Source: Guillardia theta CCMP2712
Taxonomy: Eukaryota > Cryptophyceae > Pyrenomonadales > Geminigeraceae
DNA length: 52,150 nucleotides
Assembly (NCBI RefSeq): GCF_000315625.1
Contig: NW_005434651.1
Location: 710,324 to 762,473, forward strand
Direction: 5' to 3'
The notes under the pieces are model-generated. The model was given only the letters and a program-made list of their open reading frames with translations, searched no databases and had not been told where the DNA came from. This document shows, piece by piece, positions 1 to 11,088 of this stretch (its first letter is position 1; every line of letters starts with the position of its first letter). Made by a program: the position numbers and the translations under genes.

Positions 1-114
1 GGCAGACTCAGGGCAGGGCAGTGAGGGGAAGGGGGCGAAGTCAGGACAAGGAGAGGAGAGGAGAGGAGAGGAGAGGAGAGGAGAGGAGGAGGAAGAGGAG
101 GGAGGGAGGGTTAC

Positions 115-3042
115 CATGATTAAGCCGATCACTTTCGTCAGCGAGTCCAAGTGAATGTCGTCGGTCGGGGATGGACGAATCAAACTTCCCGTGCAAGGAG
201 CACTGTGACCCGCGACAGCGTGAGATAAATGAAGGAGGAGGAAATCATCATCATCATTATCATCACCATCACCACCACCACCACCATCACAATCATCATC
301 ATCCGTCTCCATCGTCATCGTCATTGTCGTCGTCATCATCATCGTCACCATCACGATTATTGACATCAAGATCGATGATTCGACCTCACCTGCAGTACTT
401 CTGGTTGGGAGGAATGCTTTCCCACAGTCCGGTGATCGCAACCCCTGAAGGAAACATGCTCAGCAACTTTTACCCTCCCCTCTTCTCCCTCCTTCTTTCA
501 TCTCCTCTCGTGTTTCCTCTCCTTCCCAATCCTTCTTTTCAATACGGTTATCCTTACCCCACCTTGGCCCACCTTCCCTCCTCCTCTCTCTCTCCTCCAC
601 TGCTCTCCTCCTCTCTCTCTCTCCTTCACTGCTCTCCTCCTCTCTCTCTCCTTCACTGCTCTCCTGCTCCTTTCTTACTCCCTCCTCCCAAACTCACCGA
701 CCAACAGCATGATAGAAGAGAAGACGCCGAGAGCACTGAAGTAAGACAACCATGACAAGTTCCGGAGCAGAACTGATGGCAAGACCAGGCATGTGTCACC
801 AACACGAACAGGACAACAACGATGCAAAAAAGCAGCTTGCGATGATCAGCACGAGTGTAGCGCAGGTGTGAACATCGTCACGATCAATTGGGTTGAGATG
901 AAGCTCGACATGAAGACAACTCTCATCAACCTGTTGGTAGGAAGAGGACCGCGGACAGGACCATGAAGTCTTGCCTCGCCCAATCTTGAAACACCTGCAA
1001 GAAATCCCTCCGAGTGAACAGGTCGCACATACCAGGTTCGCATCGCTACCGCGACATTTGCAAACTGATGATGCAGATTCTCTCCTTCGATGATCAAGTA
1101 ACACAGCAGTAACTGTGACGACAACAGTCAGGATTTCACTCCCCGACTTCTCCATCGTAGCACCCGAAAGTTTCAGCAATGAATAAGATAGAGATGAATA
1201 GTTTCCCCCAGTTCCCGAAGACAACATAACCTGTCAAAGAGATCAACTGCACGTCAACCGTACCAATCTGTATGTCTTGCCCATATCATGAAACCCATAG
1301 ATAGTGTAGGCCCCCGGTCCCTCACGAAGCTTGCTCTTCGGGGTATACTCTGATAAGCAGGGTTAGGTTTCCTCCCAGCATCATCCTCTACAACTTTCTT
1401 GTCTCCACAACCACCACCGATACCACTTCTACCTCCACCACCACAAACACCAACACCTTCGTCTCCTCCAATACCTTCTAATCCTCCAAAACATCATCAT
1501 CATCATCATCATCATCATCCACAGGTGCCGCTGCTGCTATGCTGCAGCATCCTCTCCCCTACAATCCCCGCCATAATATCGAACATCGTGATTGCTCCAT
1601 CATCACAATCTCAACAACGTCCATCGATTACCAACAGCAGACAAAGGACAAACCTTGCAGTCGACCCAGCAGCTTTGCCGTGTAGCAAGTAAAGAGAGAA
1701 AAGATGAGGAGGATGACCATCCCGAACCATCCTGATGCAAGCAAGCGCTTTCAAAACAACAACACCTCATCCTCCTCCTCCTCCTCCTCCTCCTCGTCGT
1801 CCCTCCTCTTCCTCCTCCTCCTCGCATTTTACCTGCAAGTCTCATAGCGTACGGCAAACTCAACAACCCAACTCCCATCAACAGGTTGAGGGCGTTGAAG
1901 ACAGTCTTGCGACTCCATCAGCGACCGCAAGCAGCACACGGACAGCACAAACCTGTCCGAACGAGGAGAGAGCGACTTCTCCTGTCGCGGATATCCTTGC
2001 CGACGATCGTCCACTTCATCATAACAAAAGGTCAGCAAGTTCGTCTAGAACAAGCACATTTTATTCACCTTCCTCCCATGATGTCATGATCGGACAACAG
2101 ACTCTCTGTCTCTGCTGCATACTGACCCAGCCCTCCTGATCATCGTGTTGAGCATTACGGCACACCGCACAATCCTCTTCTCTGCATACTCTGCGCTACA
2201 TCAAAGTCCTCCAACGACTTCAATCCTGACACAACCGTCAGACTTCTCAGAACCACAGCATGCGGCGTCACCGATGTTCTTCATGTGCGAGCCCGAGCTC
2301 TCCTATCACCACAGTCACCACAAGCGCCACCAGCCGCCGGCGAAAGTTTCACCCTCATCAACATCAACGAGTTGGAGCGCGACGAATGCTCGCCAGTCTC
2401 CCTCGCCTTCCAGTTCATCTCAGCACGCAGAAGCAGCGCAGACGGGACACGACTCGTCACCTCCTGCGACGTGAGGGACGTGCTGAGGATGGGAGGCTGC
2501 GCCGAGGCATGCGATAGCGACCTGCAACTAGTATCAGAAGAGCAGGAGGACACGATGCCCGGGCTTGCCTCGCCCTCTGCTCCTCCATGGGGTCTGCTGA
2601 CATGGTCTCGCTGTAAACCCAGGGGGAGCGACTCTTGAGCAAGTACTGCAAGCCTGTCAGCAGAGGTTCTGTGCATGATCCGAACGAGCGATCGCAACAC
2701 AGCAGGACCAAGACGTCACTCCTTGTCTCCTTCCTCCTCCCCTCCCCCTGCCTACCTCACTTTCTCACCCCACTCCCTCCTCCTCAACGAAATACTCCTC
2801 CTCCTCCTCACCACCACCACCACCACCATCCGCATCCTCTCAATCATCAACATCATGCATGAAGGAAGTGAGACAGGAGGACTGAGCAAGGGTCCTGCAC
2901 TCACCGACATCTCCAGTGATCGTGAAACAGCGTCGACCCATGACCCAGCCTCCGGCATACTCTCCTCTCCCATCCCTTCCTCTTCTCGACCCGCTCCTCC
3001 CGAGATCGGGAATGGCCGGGTCTCTCGAGACGGGTCTGCCAT
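115..3042 (-). CDS. AAAP-family amino acid transporter, 3' end beyond window
   Basis: This is a multi-pass secondary transporter of the amino acid/auxin permease family (Aa_trans; SLC36/38- or AVT-like). Exons read on the minus strand: 3042-2905 (soluble N-terminus starting MADPSRE), a Ser-rich exon somewhere within about 2660-2352, 1905-1833 (NALNLLMGVGLLSLPYAM, the family's TM1 signature), 1731-1654 (GWFGMVILLIF, TM2), about 1230-1165 (VFGNWGKLFISILF), 1112-1050 (LLLCYLIIEGENL), 994-931 (VFQDWARQDFMVLSAVLFLP), 772-698 (LRNLSWLSYFSALGVFSS), 444-390 and 202-115 (ends KVIGLIM). Listed junctions with exact coordinates keep phase and use GT-AG, except that the exon following TM2 and the donor near 1165 are unresolved. 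The last donor (GTAACC at 114) opens an intron that leaves the window, so the C-terminal membrane segments are missing. Substrate and membrane (plasma or vacuolar) cannot be told. Introns carry CAT, CTC and GAGAG microsatellites. Confidence 0.88.
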
Positions 3043-3535
3043 GTTGCCTGCAAACCACGAGTCAACCCTGTTGCACTGACATGCACGTTTTAGTCGCCAT
3101 CGTCTTTCTTTCTCCTCCTCTATGACTGTGCCGGTATGTGCACGATGAGTGCCAACATCTTCAACCCGAGCGCACAGCAGAGCGACGGAGAGTCTATCGC
3201 TAGTGTTGCATGACATCCCTGCTCTGCTTTCTCTCCTGTACATATTTCCATCGAATTCCCTCCTGCTAATCCTATTCCTTCTGTTTCTCCTCCTTCTACC
3301 CCTCCATCGTCATTGTCACCATAACCACTACAATCTCAATCTTTTCTTCACTATCACATCCCCAAGATCAGTAACGTGAACACCCTTCATCCTGACTCCT
3401 ACGTCTATCCTCCATCGCCTTGGTACCCCTACTACGTACCGCAGGGGACTGTTACTACTGAAGTTTTACTCATAAAAAACGAAAAGAAAGAAACACAAAA
3501 AAAACGCAAAAAAGAGGCTTTGAGAGGTCCTATCC

Positions 3536-4455
3536 CGGGATCGGCGTACCCTGGCAGCCCTGACGGCGGCCGGCCCGGGCCCCGGGCCGGCCGGGCCCGG
3601 TCGGACGGTACCGTACGGTCCGTGGCAGCGTGACAGGCTACTCAGTCTTTTCTCAGTACTATGGAAAGCACAGCTCGGACCGTCTCCGGGCCCGGGATCA
3701 GGCCCCCGGCGTCCCCAAGCCCCGGGCCACTGACCGGCGTCTGGCACTCGTCCCGAGTCCGCCGGGCCGGGCCGAGTGATCCGAGTCAGCCTCCGGGGAG
3801 CCGCGCTTCCGGCGGCGTACCGATCAGCTGTGGCCCGGCGCCGGCCGTCCCGGAGTCCCATCCGGAGTCCCCGAGTCACCGTGGCACTGCTGGCCAACCG
3901 GCGTCCCGGCGCGGCCGGGCGAGTACGGTCCGAGCTGGCACGGTCCGATTCGAATCAACTGAGTTGAGCGGATCGGATCATGATCATGATGGTGGCGTGA
4001 CGGACGGTCGCCGGGCCCGGGCCGCCCCCGGGCCGGTGACCGACCGCCGGCGTCACACTCGCCTCCCGGAGTCACTGAGCAGCCCGGCGGCCCGGGGCCC
4101 CATCTGCCGCCGCCGTGCCTGCACGGTGTCACTGTGACCGTCACTGCGCGGCCGCGCGGCGCCGCATCCCGGCGCCGTCCGACCCGGCCGCGCGATCGAC
4201 AGGCCGCGGAGTCCAGTGCTTCGGAGTGAGAGGCTTAGCGGCGGCAATTGCGGAAGTTCAAACTTGCTTGATTGAGCGACTCAGGCCACGGTCGGATTGA
4301 ATGGCAATGCTGCCGCCGCACGCCTGCCAGTCACTCCTGCCATCATCTCATCCCGGACGGCCCCCGGGCCCGGGCCCGGGCCGGGCGGCGGCCCGGCCCT
4401 CCCGGCGGGAGGCCCTCGCCGAGTCGCGGCTCCGGCGAGCCTGAGGTGATGTCAT
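3536..4455. repeat. GC-rich island, no gene recognised
   Basis: The block is far richer in G+C than its flanks, packed with GGGCCC and CCGGGCC palindromes and with CGGAGTC/GAGTCC words. Open frames exist on both strands, as expected from GC-rich DNA with few stop codons, but none shows a recognisable domain or splice pattern. Similar islands occur at about 8140-8280, 16060-16320, 24480-24560, 45460-45680 and 48370-48770. It may be a dispersed repeat or a non-coding GC island; I cannot decide which from sequence alone. Confidence 0.5.
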
Positions 4456-4459
4456 GAAA

Positions 4460-6088
4460 GGGGGTCGTAAATCCGATCGGCATTTAGTATTACGGGATGA
4501 GACCCTTGAGTTACGATGAGAGACAGATAAAATTAATAAATATGAAACAACGTGAGTTTAGGGGTTCATATATTATTTGTAGGTTAATTTGTACCTACTA
4601 TAATGGTGGTTTATTGCGGATACATTTTTTAAAAACAGATGGGTCACGGGACACAAAAACAGAGTCCGGGCCGTATCTGAGAGTTTATACACTTTTTCAA
4701 ATATTATCCCTAAATTTCAAGTATTGTTTCATTTATTTCAACTACAAGCACTCGCCCCCCGTCGCCCCCCATCCTTTCCCCTTCGATCACCCACCCTATC
4801 ATATCGTAGGGAAATACACCCTACCCCACTCGTTGAACATCTACCCATCCACATGACCTCCGCGTTTCCATCGACGCCTCTGCTGCAAAATTCTCTGAAC
4901 TCCACATATCAAAAGTCTCTTGAATCCTCTACCGGACGTATACCCTCCCTCTTTCCACTACCCCCACCCACCAACACCAATGAACCACCTTGCTTACATA
5001 ATCAAACCTTCCGTTCTACCCCCTATCGCTCAGATCCGTAGAAGTCTGATCGTACCCCCACCCTCGAATTTCAGATGACCGACTGCAACTACCCATCTCA
5101 TCATATGATTGTACCCGGTACTTCCACTTTCACTGTTGTCACACACCCTGCTTATTTGTACCCCACCATGGCCCTCAGTTTTAGAACGAATTTTAAGGGG
5201 GTTTGCCTAAAAGTATTATAGTAGTATCTCAACAACCCCAAAGATACGACCCCCACCCCCTACCCCTCTTGTTGCATCACTACCCCATTGTCCTAGTACC
5301 CTACCCTAATTTTTCAATGCATTCAATTCGATGAAATACCGGTGATCAAGTACGTATACCAATCGTCAGATCACCCTACCCTTTATTGCCCATTCCATTT
5401 TCCATCCCCCTCGAGCAAGGAATTTCAGGGACGTTGTGAATGCAGCGAGTAGAAGGCCAATGGTTGACGAAGAGAGACAGAAAGCGACGGGAGGAAAGAT
5501 GGAGACGATAGGAAGATGAAAAGACAAGAGAGCCTGAAAGTGCTGATGGAAGAGAGGCAGATTCAGAATCACGGGGAGAGCGATATAGGGAGAAAAGATT
5601 GAAAAGGTCAAAGCTTTGTGAGTCCAGACTCAGGTATACATAGAAGGAAGGCTACCAACAATCTTTTTGAGATACAAATGAGAATCACAAGAAAATGACA
5701 TAATTGAGAATTGATCGCAATGAGTTTGGCGGTTGCCAGAGAGTATAAACAAAAGCAATCAAGGAACTTGGATCAGGATGAAGGGTGGAAAGGTACTGAT
5801 CACAGTCAAGGCAAACAGGAATAAGGTAGAAAACGTATTGCTGTCGATTTTGTGGTGCGTAGAGCCCATCAAAATAGAACATGATTCTTCTAAGGGTGCG
5901 AAAATCAAAGAGTGGGGGAGTGTGGAGGTATTTGAACATCAAAGTGCAGAATACGGAGGGTTAAAGCACAGTTTCTAGAAATGATACGTTGTATGTAGGC
6001 TGACTTTCTTATCAGGTTGCTAAAAGATTTGTTCAAGAGGCTTTTCCCGGATATCAGTGATGCTAGTCTTGTGCGGCCTTGCCTGAAG
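4460..6088. other. Intergenic, AT-rich then C-rich; no gene called
   Basis: From 4460 to 4740 the sequence is AT-rich. From 4740 to 5400 it is C-rich, with repeated CCCTACCC and TACCCC words (4805, 4820, 5268, 5300, 5373). Short open frames at 5366-5611 (minus) and 5733-5978 (plus) have no ATG-supported start or recognisable motif, so I do not call them. Confidence 0.4.
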
Positions 6089-6496
6089 ATGAGAAGTGTG
6101 CTCTTGTCAATCTCAGTCTTTCTGCTTGTCAGTGGTCAGATTTTCGCAGAACAAATCTGTGGAAGACATGATTCCAGCGCGCAAACCAATCCGCATGCCG
6201 TGAAACAGGAAGGAAATACGCAGAAGAAATGCCATTTTGGACAGTCCTGCCCGTGCAAATCATGGGCAAGCACTATACAGAGGGTTTCCTCATCCGATTC
6301 CACGCCTGAGTGGCCAACTCTGCAGAGGAGCCTTTCCGATCTCGAGAGGGAACTTCAGGAACTTGGCGGTGTAGATATTAGCTCGTACGTTCAAGATCGC
6401 GCAAACCAAAACACAAAGATGATGCCAAGTTACCAGACAACTGAACATCGCGCAACCGTTGACAGGATGCAGATGAGAATGGTGTTCAGGAAGTAA
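6089..6496 (+). CDS. Small secreted Cys-containing protein, function unknown
   Basis: A 135-residue ORF starts at ATG 6089. I prefer this start because the following residues (MRSVLLSISVFLLVSGQIFA) form a clear signal peptide; the frame is open further upstream but without an ATG. The mature part has an N-terminal Cys-rich patch (CGRHD, then CHFGQSCPCKSW), followed by a hydrophilic helix with heptad-like leucines (LQRSLSDLERELQELGG) and a basic tail ending MVFRK. No family is recognised. It could be a secreted or plastid-lumen protein; the residue after the likely cleavage site is E, not F, which argues against classical cryptophyte plastid import. The gene lies head-on to the repeat-protein gene that follows on the minus strand. 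Confidence 0.6.
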   Translation: MRSVLLSISVFLLVSGQIFAEQICGRHDSSAQTNPHAVKQEGNTQKKCHFGQSCPCKSWASTIQRVSSSDSTPEWPTLQRSLSDLERELQELGGVDISSYVQDRANQNTKMMPSYQTTEHRATVDRMQMRMVFRK

Positions 6497-6739
6497 TCAT
6501 CCAATGCACATCTCCGAAACCTTGAACGTACAAGATGTAGTGTATCTGGACCGCACGGTCCTTTCTGTAAATGATAAATAACGCAAAAGCAAGTTTGACA
6601 CAAGTGGATAGATCTCTTGGCTCGTGTTCGCCAAAGACATAGCTGTTTGATTCGAATTGATAGTGAGAAGAGTGGGATCAAGAAACATTTCATGCTAAAT
6701 CAAAACAAGAACTTGTCGTGAGACTGCCACTATACAAGC

Positions 6740-7848
6740 TTAATGTCCAATCACGTAGCTGCTGGCGTAGGGAAGGATGTTTGCAGGCTGGCTTCCTGGA
6801 ATTCCACCAAGATTGTTCTCATCCGTCGCCTGTCAAACAAAAATCAGCTTGAGTCCCAAAAAAGTGTATGACAAGTACCGTGTGAGAAAAAGCGGGTCCA
6901 GCCATGTTGATCTGCTTGGTTCCTGCGCCAGTGTAGAACTGATCTGCGGGAAGATAGGTTCCCTCCATATCTGGCATTGTCCATGTCAAAACACAAACAA
7001 ACGAGGCTTGTAACGGGTGACGAAAGCTTACCAGCCGACCATTCATACAACTTTTGGGTCTTCAGGGCCTTGGTGCTCTGTCCAGATCCATCTCCCTTGT
7101 TGATGAAGGCAACGTTCGTGCCTTCGGCATTCAACTTTGACATGTGGCCAAGGCCGGAACCATCTCCAACATTTGCAAACACTTTGTTGGTGCCCATGCC
7201 CCCAGCATTGGGAAGAGGGATATAGTTCAACTTGGGAGTATCAGCAAGCATCTGAACCCTGCTCTTGGTGCTCTGACCGTCTCCGTCGCCCTTGTTCAAG
7301 AAAGCACGGTTGGTTCCCTGCTTGTCATGGAAGCTTGGGAGAGGAGCGTACTGGGGTCCAGCCTTCTCAGCAAGCATCTGAACCCTGCTCTTGGTGCTCT
7401 GACCGTCTCCGTCGCCCTTGTTCAAGAAAGCACGGTTGGTTCCCTGCTTGTCATGGAAGCTGGGGAGAGGAGCGTACTGAGGTCCAGCCTTCTCAGCAAG
7501 CATCTGAACCCTGCTCTTGGTGCTCTGACCGTCTCCGTCTCCCTTGTTCAAGAAAGCACGGTTGGTTCCCTGCTTGTCATGGAAGCTTGGGAGAGGAGCG
7601 TACTGGGGTCCAGCCTTCTCAGCAAGCATCTGAACCCTGCTCTTGGTGCTCTGACCGTCTCCGTCTCCCTTGTTCAAGAAAGCACGGTTGGTTCCCTGCT
7701 TGTCATGGAAGCTGGGGAGAGGAGCGTACTGAGGTCCAGTTTGCTTCTGTAGGAGGAGGAATGCAGGGCTATGGATTTCCCTCTCGTTAAGCGCCACCAT
7801 CGTGCACAGCACGGCCACAACACAGGCGGCAGCTACTGCAGCCCGCAT
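6740..7848 (-). CDS. Secreted protein with four 42-residue tandem repeats
   Basis: Three exons, 7848-7032, 6970-6879 and 6829-6740, keep phase exactly and give 332 residues. Both introns are GT-AG (GTAAGC donor at 7031, GTACTT at 6878). ATG 7848 opens a signal peptide (MRAAVAAACVVAVLCTMVAL). Then come four near-identical 42-residue units with the core QYAPLPSFHDKQGTN-RAF and NKGDGDGQSTKSRVQML. Two diverged units follow (LNYIPLPNAGGMGTNKVF and GTNVAFINKGDGSGQSTK). The unique C-terminus is YLPADQFYTGAGTKQINMAG, then NNLGGIPGSQPANILP. The GDGDG/GDGSG loops look as if they could bind a metal, but that is inference. I do not recognise the family. An extracellular, cell-surface (periplast) or lumenal structural role would fit. 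The gene is not truncated. Confidence 0.75.
7241..7744 (-). repeat. Four tandem 126-bp coding repeats with dimer-like pattern
   Basis: The word TCAGCAAGCATCTGAACC recurs at 7241, 7367, 7493 and 7619, exactly 126 bp apart. Copies differ at only a few synonymous or nearly synonymous sites. Copies 1 and 3 share AAGCTTGGG and ACTGGGG, while copies 2 and 4 share AAGCTGGGG and ACTGAGG. In contrast CCGTCGCCC is shared by 1 and 2, and CCGTCTCCC by 3 and 4. This suggests duplication of a two-unit block plus later homogenisation. Confidence 0.9.
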
Positions 7849-8139
7849 TTCCTTTTGTCGCGGCTCTTCGTAATTACCCTTCACAGACTACCCCCTCCTT
7901 ATCCATGTGGTGTTACACTCCACTCAAAGGGGTGGGGTTTACTCTGATGAAACTGGACGGGTACTCCAGAGGCTTTCTGGTACCTACCCCTAAGGGTACC
8001 GATATTGGTGCTGGACCCGTCACTAGTCTTCAGGGAGCATGCTAGGGAGGGTGGCCATCGGGGAATAGTACCCTACCTTCTCCCCATAATATTGTGAGGA
8101 AACAAGGGGTTTTCGGTCCGGGGGCACCGAGAGTTCAAT

Positions 8140-8280
8140 AATAGAAGGCCGTCGGAGCCGGCGGAGCGCCAGTGGCCGCGGCGCGAGCCGCCCGTGCCCG
8201 GCGGCACCGTACGGCGTGCCCGGGGCCGGGCCCGCTGGCCCGGCCCCGGGCCCCGTAACTGGGCCCGAGTCCGAGTCTTA
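8140..8280. repeat. Short GC-rich island
   Basis: The stretch GGAGCCGGCGGAGCGCC to GGGCCCGAGTCCGAGTC resembles the larger GC-rich island at 3536-4455 in composition and in its CGAGTC words. It abuts the dispersed element that begins at 8281. No coding potential is seen. Confidence 0.45.
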
Positions 8281-8357
8281 ATTAACTTTGAGTAAAGAGA
8301 GTATCAGTCTCCTGATTGTCCTGGTACTGCCATTTTTAACTTAACTTTGAGTAAAGG
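8281..8357. repeat. Dispersed element copy with AACTTTGAGTAAAG ends
   Basis: The motif TTAACTTTGAGTAAAG occurs at 8282 and again at 8341. The 45 bp between them contain CTCCTGATTGTCCTGGTACTG. The reverse complement of this core matches the sequence at 24816-24875 closely (GGACAATCAGGAGA is shared exactly), so this is a second copy of a dispersed repeat. Confidence 0.7.
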
Positions 8358-9110
8358 CCTAGTGAGCAGGACTGACCTTCGGGGTGAACTCACAGTCATG
8401 AAAATGAACCTGCCACGCTGACGGGCACGAAAGGGGACACACAACCCCCTCCCATCCCCAGATTATTGGTGGACCCCTCCTGGAGAGACGGGAAACTCCA
8501 CTAGGACCTTGGAAGGCTAGGGCCCTTTTTAATCCGCAGGGTACACCTACCTCTTGAGTCCTAGGAGAGGGAATAGAGCCCTAAAAATTAAAACCTATCG
8601 AATACGACCACTTACCCCTTTTACCACGGTACTGGAATAGCACTTTCCTAGGACCCCTTTATTACTCCGCCTTTTAAAATGTTTTTTGTGCCCCAAAACT
8701 CGTTTACGGGATGATGGACCCCTACCCACATCATTTACCAGAACATTTTCACACACCCCTGAAATTGTAATGTACATCATTATCCACACAAAATCTTCAA
8801 TTGGCTCATCGATATTCAAACTACAAGCATCTATCCATGTGTACCCCTACCCCCAAATGTTGAACCCCTACCCATCACAAATCCACCAAAGTCTAAAATC
8901 GGGTAGCCTTGCAGGCAGGATCCCTTAGCAAGCATCAACCCTCGTAGTTTTCTTGATCCCCTCCTCCTGCCTCCTCATCCTGTCCTGCTTGTTCTTCCTA
9001 GAATCCTCCTGCTCCTCTGTTCGCCAGTACTCCTCGCTCCTGCACCCCTCTGAGAGACCTCTAGTACACTTTAAGATAATTCCACCCAGATTATTCGACT
9101 GAAAGCAGAT
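8358..9110. other. Intergenic; C-rich GGGGTA-type words, no gene seen
   Basis: Contains GTACCCCTACCCCC (8838) and ACCCCTACCC (8867), the complement of the GGGGTAGGGG words seen in other intergenic regions. No convincing coding exon is present. The last 100 bp before 9111 would be the promoter of the next ORF; no clear TATA box is visible. Confidence 0.4.
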
Positions 9111-9614
9111 ATGTCAATAGGGAAGGCAGCGAAAGTGGAGGACGATATGGATCAATCGAGATCAATCTCCTCCCGTGCGACTGTCACCATCTTGAGCGAA
9201 GTGGAATGCTCAGATTGTATCGAGGAGCTTGATGCAACTTTACCCCTGGAATCTTGGGGGGAATCCACAGGAGAAGATGAGCACGATGTGTTTTCCAATT
9301 GTACCATAGAAGAGATCCTACTCAATGTAGCTCTGGGACATACCCTTGTGGGCTCACAGAGTACTTTCAGATGGCTCTCACAGGATGTTCTACAGCATGG
9401 AATCAAGCCTGCAGTCGAGAATGCGCACCAGCGAGCCTTGATGGCGCGAGGATATAGAACCCCACCAAATCATCAAGAACCGGAAACAGAGCACCTTGGA
9501 CCCCCTCCTGTCATCAGGAAGTCAAAGAAAGCGGATAGTTCCATAATTGTTGTGAAAGCAACGCGCCTGGCAACTTCAAAGTTCACAGAATTTCCCCATG
9601 CACCATTTCAATGA
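9111..9614 (+). CDS. Hypothetical acidic protein, 167 residues
   Basis: An uninterrupted ORF from ATG 9111 to TGA 9614, with the start supported only by being the first ATG. The N-terminal half is acidic and Ser-rich (SEVECSDCIEELDATL, ESTGEDEHD). The middle is probably helical (CTIEEILLNVALGHTLVG, FRWLSQDVLQHGIKPAVENA) and the tail is basic. There is no signal peptide or membrane segment, and I recognise no family. The frame 9696-9882 directly downstream follows a good acceptor (CATCTACAG) and reads SGLARLGKKFAKLPMELF. It could be a further exon, but only a weak donor (AAAGTTCAC at about 9587) would join it in phase. Confidence 0.5.
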   Translation: MSIGKAAKVEDDMDQSRSISSRATVTILSEVECSDCIEELDATLPLESWGESTGEDEHDVFSNCTIEEILLNVALGHTLVGSQSTFRWLSQDVLQHGIKPAVENAHQRALMARGYRTPPNHQEPETEHLGPPPVIRKSKKADSSIIVVKATRLATSKFTEFPHAPFQ

Positions 9615-9689
9615 GTACAACAAGAGCTATTACTTGGATAGGACACTGTAAATTCAATATTTAACATGCATCATTTATTTATTTGACAT

Positions 9690-10560
9690 CTACAGCTTGA
9701 GTAGCAGCATACAAGAAAGTAGAACCACAAAAAATCTTTCAATACGATCCGTTGAGCCAACTTCAGGTCTAGCTCGACTCGGCAAGAAATTTGCGAAATT
9801 GCCTATGGAATTATTTAAATACATAAATCCATTTGAAATCACATCAAAGAAGATACATTTCGACTCAGTGCAGCATTGCTGATACTGATGGACTTGGATC
9901 CCATCACCTGTCGTCCATCCTGTCGTCTGGTTGTTGCAATGTATCAGCAATCCCATCTGGTACAACTTTCAACTTACATTGGTCTTGCATTCAACGAAGC
10001 AGCTCTTCTCAAGATAGTAGTAACTTGGGGCTCCCACCCTGAAGTTCTTCACGAGAGGTCAGTCCGCCGATGAGTTCATGACGAGCGTACTGTAAAACAT
10101 GCCGATCCTGCGCTGCAATTCACAAGAACTCCGATGTCCTGCATGAAGTTTGAGCCACGTTGAACATTACTTCTTCCCTTGTTTGCCTGCAGACAGCCTC
10201 CATCGTATCCACTGTTCACAACGCACGGCTGTTGAGTTGTGTAGCATTCAATGCAACAACCTGCCATACGGAGCAATTAGAACATCTCGAGACTTCAATT
10301 ACTCTTGTCCCCTTACCAAAGTTAACGAGGCAGATGCCTGTGAAGCTTAAAAAAAACCTCTTCCATGGCATGTTTGTTTCTAGGAACCGGCGGCACAAAA
10401 GGATGAAAACGTCTTGCTTCTTGAACAAAGCATTAACATGCCGCCTGCTTCCCAAACGTGTCAGTGCAATTGTTAGGATGTCATGCACTGCAGTTGTATG
10501 AAGGTGAAACTGGAAGAAAGCAATCACTATGACATGCTACAGCAGATGATGAAGGATTGT
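9690..10560. other. Possible unresolved exons, strand uncertain
   Basis: Several frames look partly coding. On the plus strand these are 9697-9882 (KFAKLPMELFKYINPFEI), 9900-10050 (STYIGLAFNEAALLKIVV, followed by a donor-like GGTCAGT) and 10190-10370 (HLETSITLVPLPKLTRQMPV after acceptor CTGCAG). On the minus strand it is 10527-10330 (LHTTAVHDILTIALTRLG). I cannot join them into one phase-consistent gene or name a family, so they are recorded without a CDS call. Confidence 0.25.
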
Positions 10561-11088
10561 CATTCGCCTAAAACAAGAATACGCTTCTACGAATCAACTG
10601 TCTTGGACTTTTAGCGATATGATTTTTGTCTCTCTCGCGTCTCCCTCCCACTCTCTGTTTCCTTTTCACCCTCCCTAACAGCTGATGGATGTCATTTTAG
10701 CCTCATATTTCCTCCTGAGCCTTCATGGGATAGATTGGGGCCAGACACAAGAGCATGAACTTTTGTCTCTATTTCTACGAGCATGAACGTGCGAGGACGG
10801 CATCAAGAGGGTGCCATCAGATGTCGATATTGTCATTCAGACAGGAGCGTCTGACAGCAGCTTCCACCATGCAGCGCAGGACAGCACGACAGCCATCTCG
10901 GTGCTGGCATCGCTCATTTCTCGTCACCAGTAGGAACGGCATCGGCTTTCTGGGGTGGGTCATGATGGGGGTACGTTCTGGAGTAGGAGAAGGGGTGGTG
11001 TAACATATTTGTAGGAGGGGGTGGTCTGCAATGTTAGGGTAGGGGTGGGGGTTGAAATTGGTTGGTTGTCTCTTCGCGCGCAGGATTC

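Noticed and set aside
171-755. 194-residue open frame with poly-His on the plus strand
   Set aside because: It runs through CAT/CAC microsatellites and CT-rich tracts that are introns of the minus-strand transporter, and no domain is present.
3661-4137. Open frames on both strands in the GC-rich island
   Set aside because: GC-rich composition leaves few stop codons. The frames overlap each other and contain no motif.
4230-4300. Possible tRNA or tRNA-derived SINE (GGAAGTTCAAACTTGC)
   Set aside because: No acceptor stem, D-arm or anticodon arm can be folded around it. I found no convincing tRNA or rRNA gene in the window.
5366-5611. Hydrophobic minus-strand frame
   Set aside because: The purine-rich plus strand gives apparent membrane segments; no start context, splicing or homology is visible.
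7137-7790. Plus-strand frames across the 126-bp repeats
   Set aside because: They are antisense shadows. The minus frame has a signal peptide, clean splicing and a natural stop.
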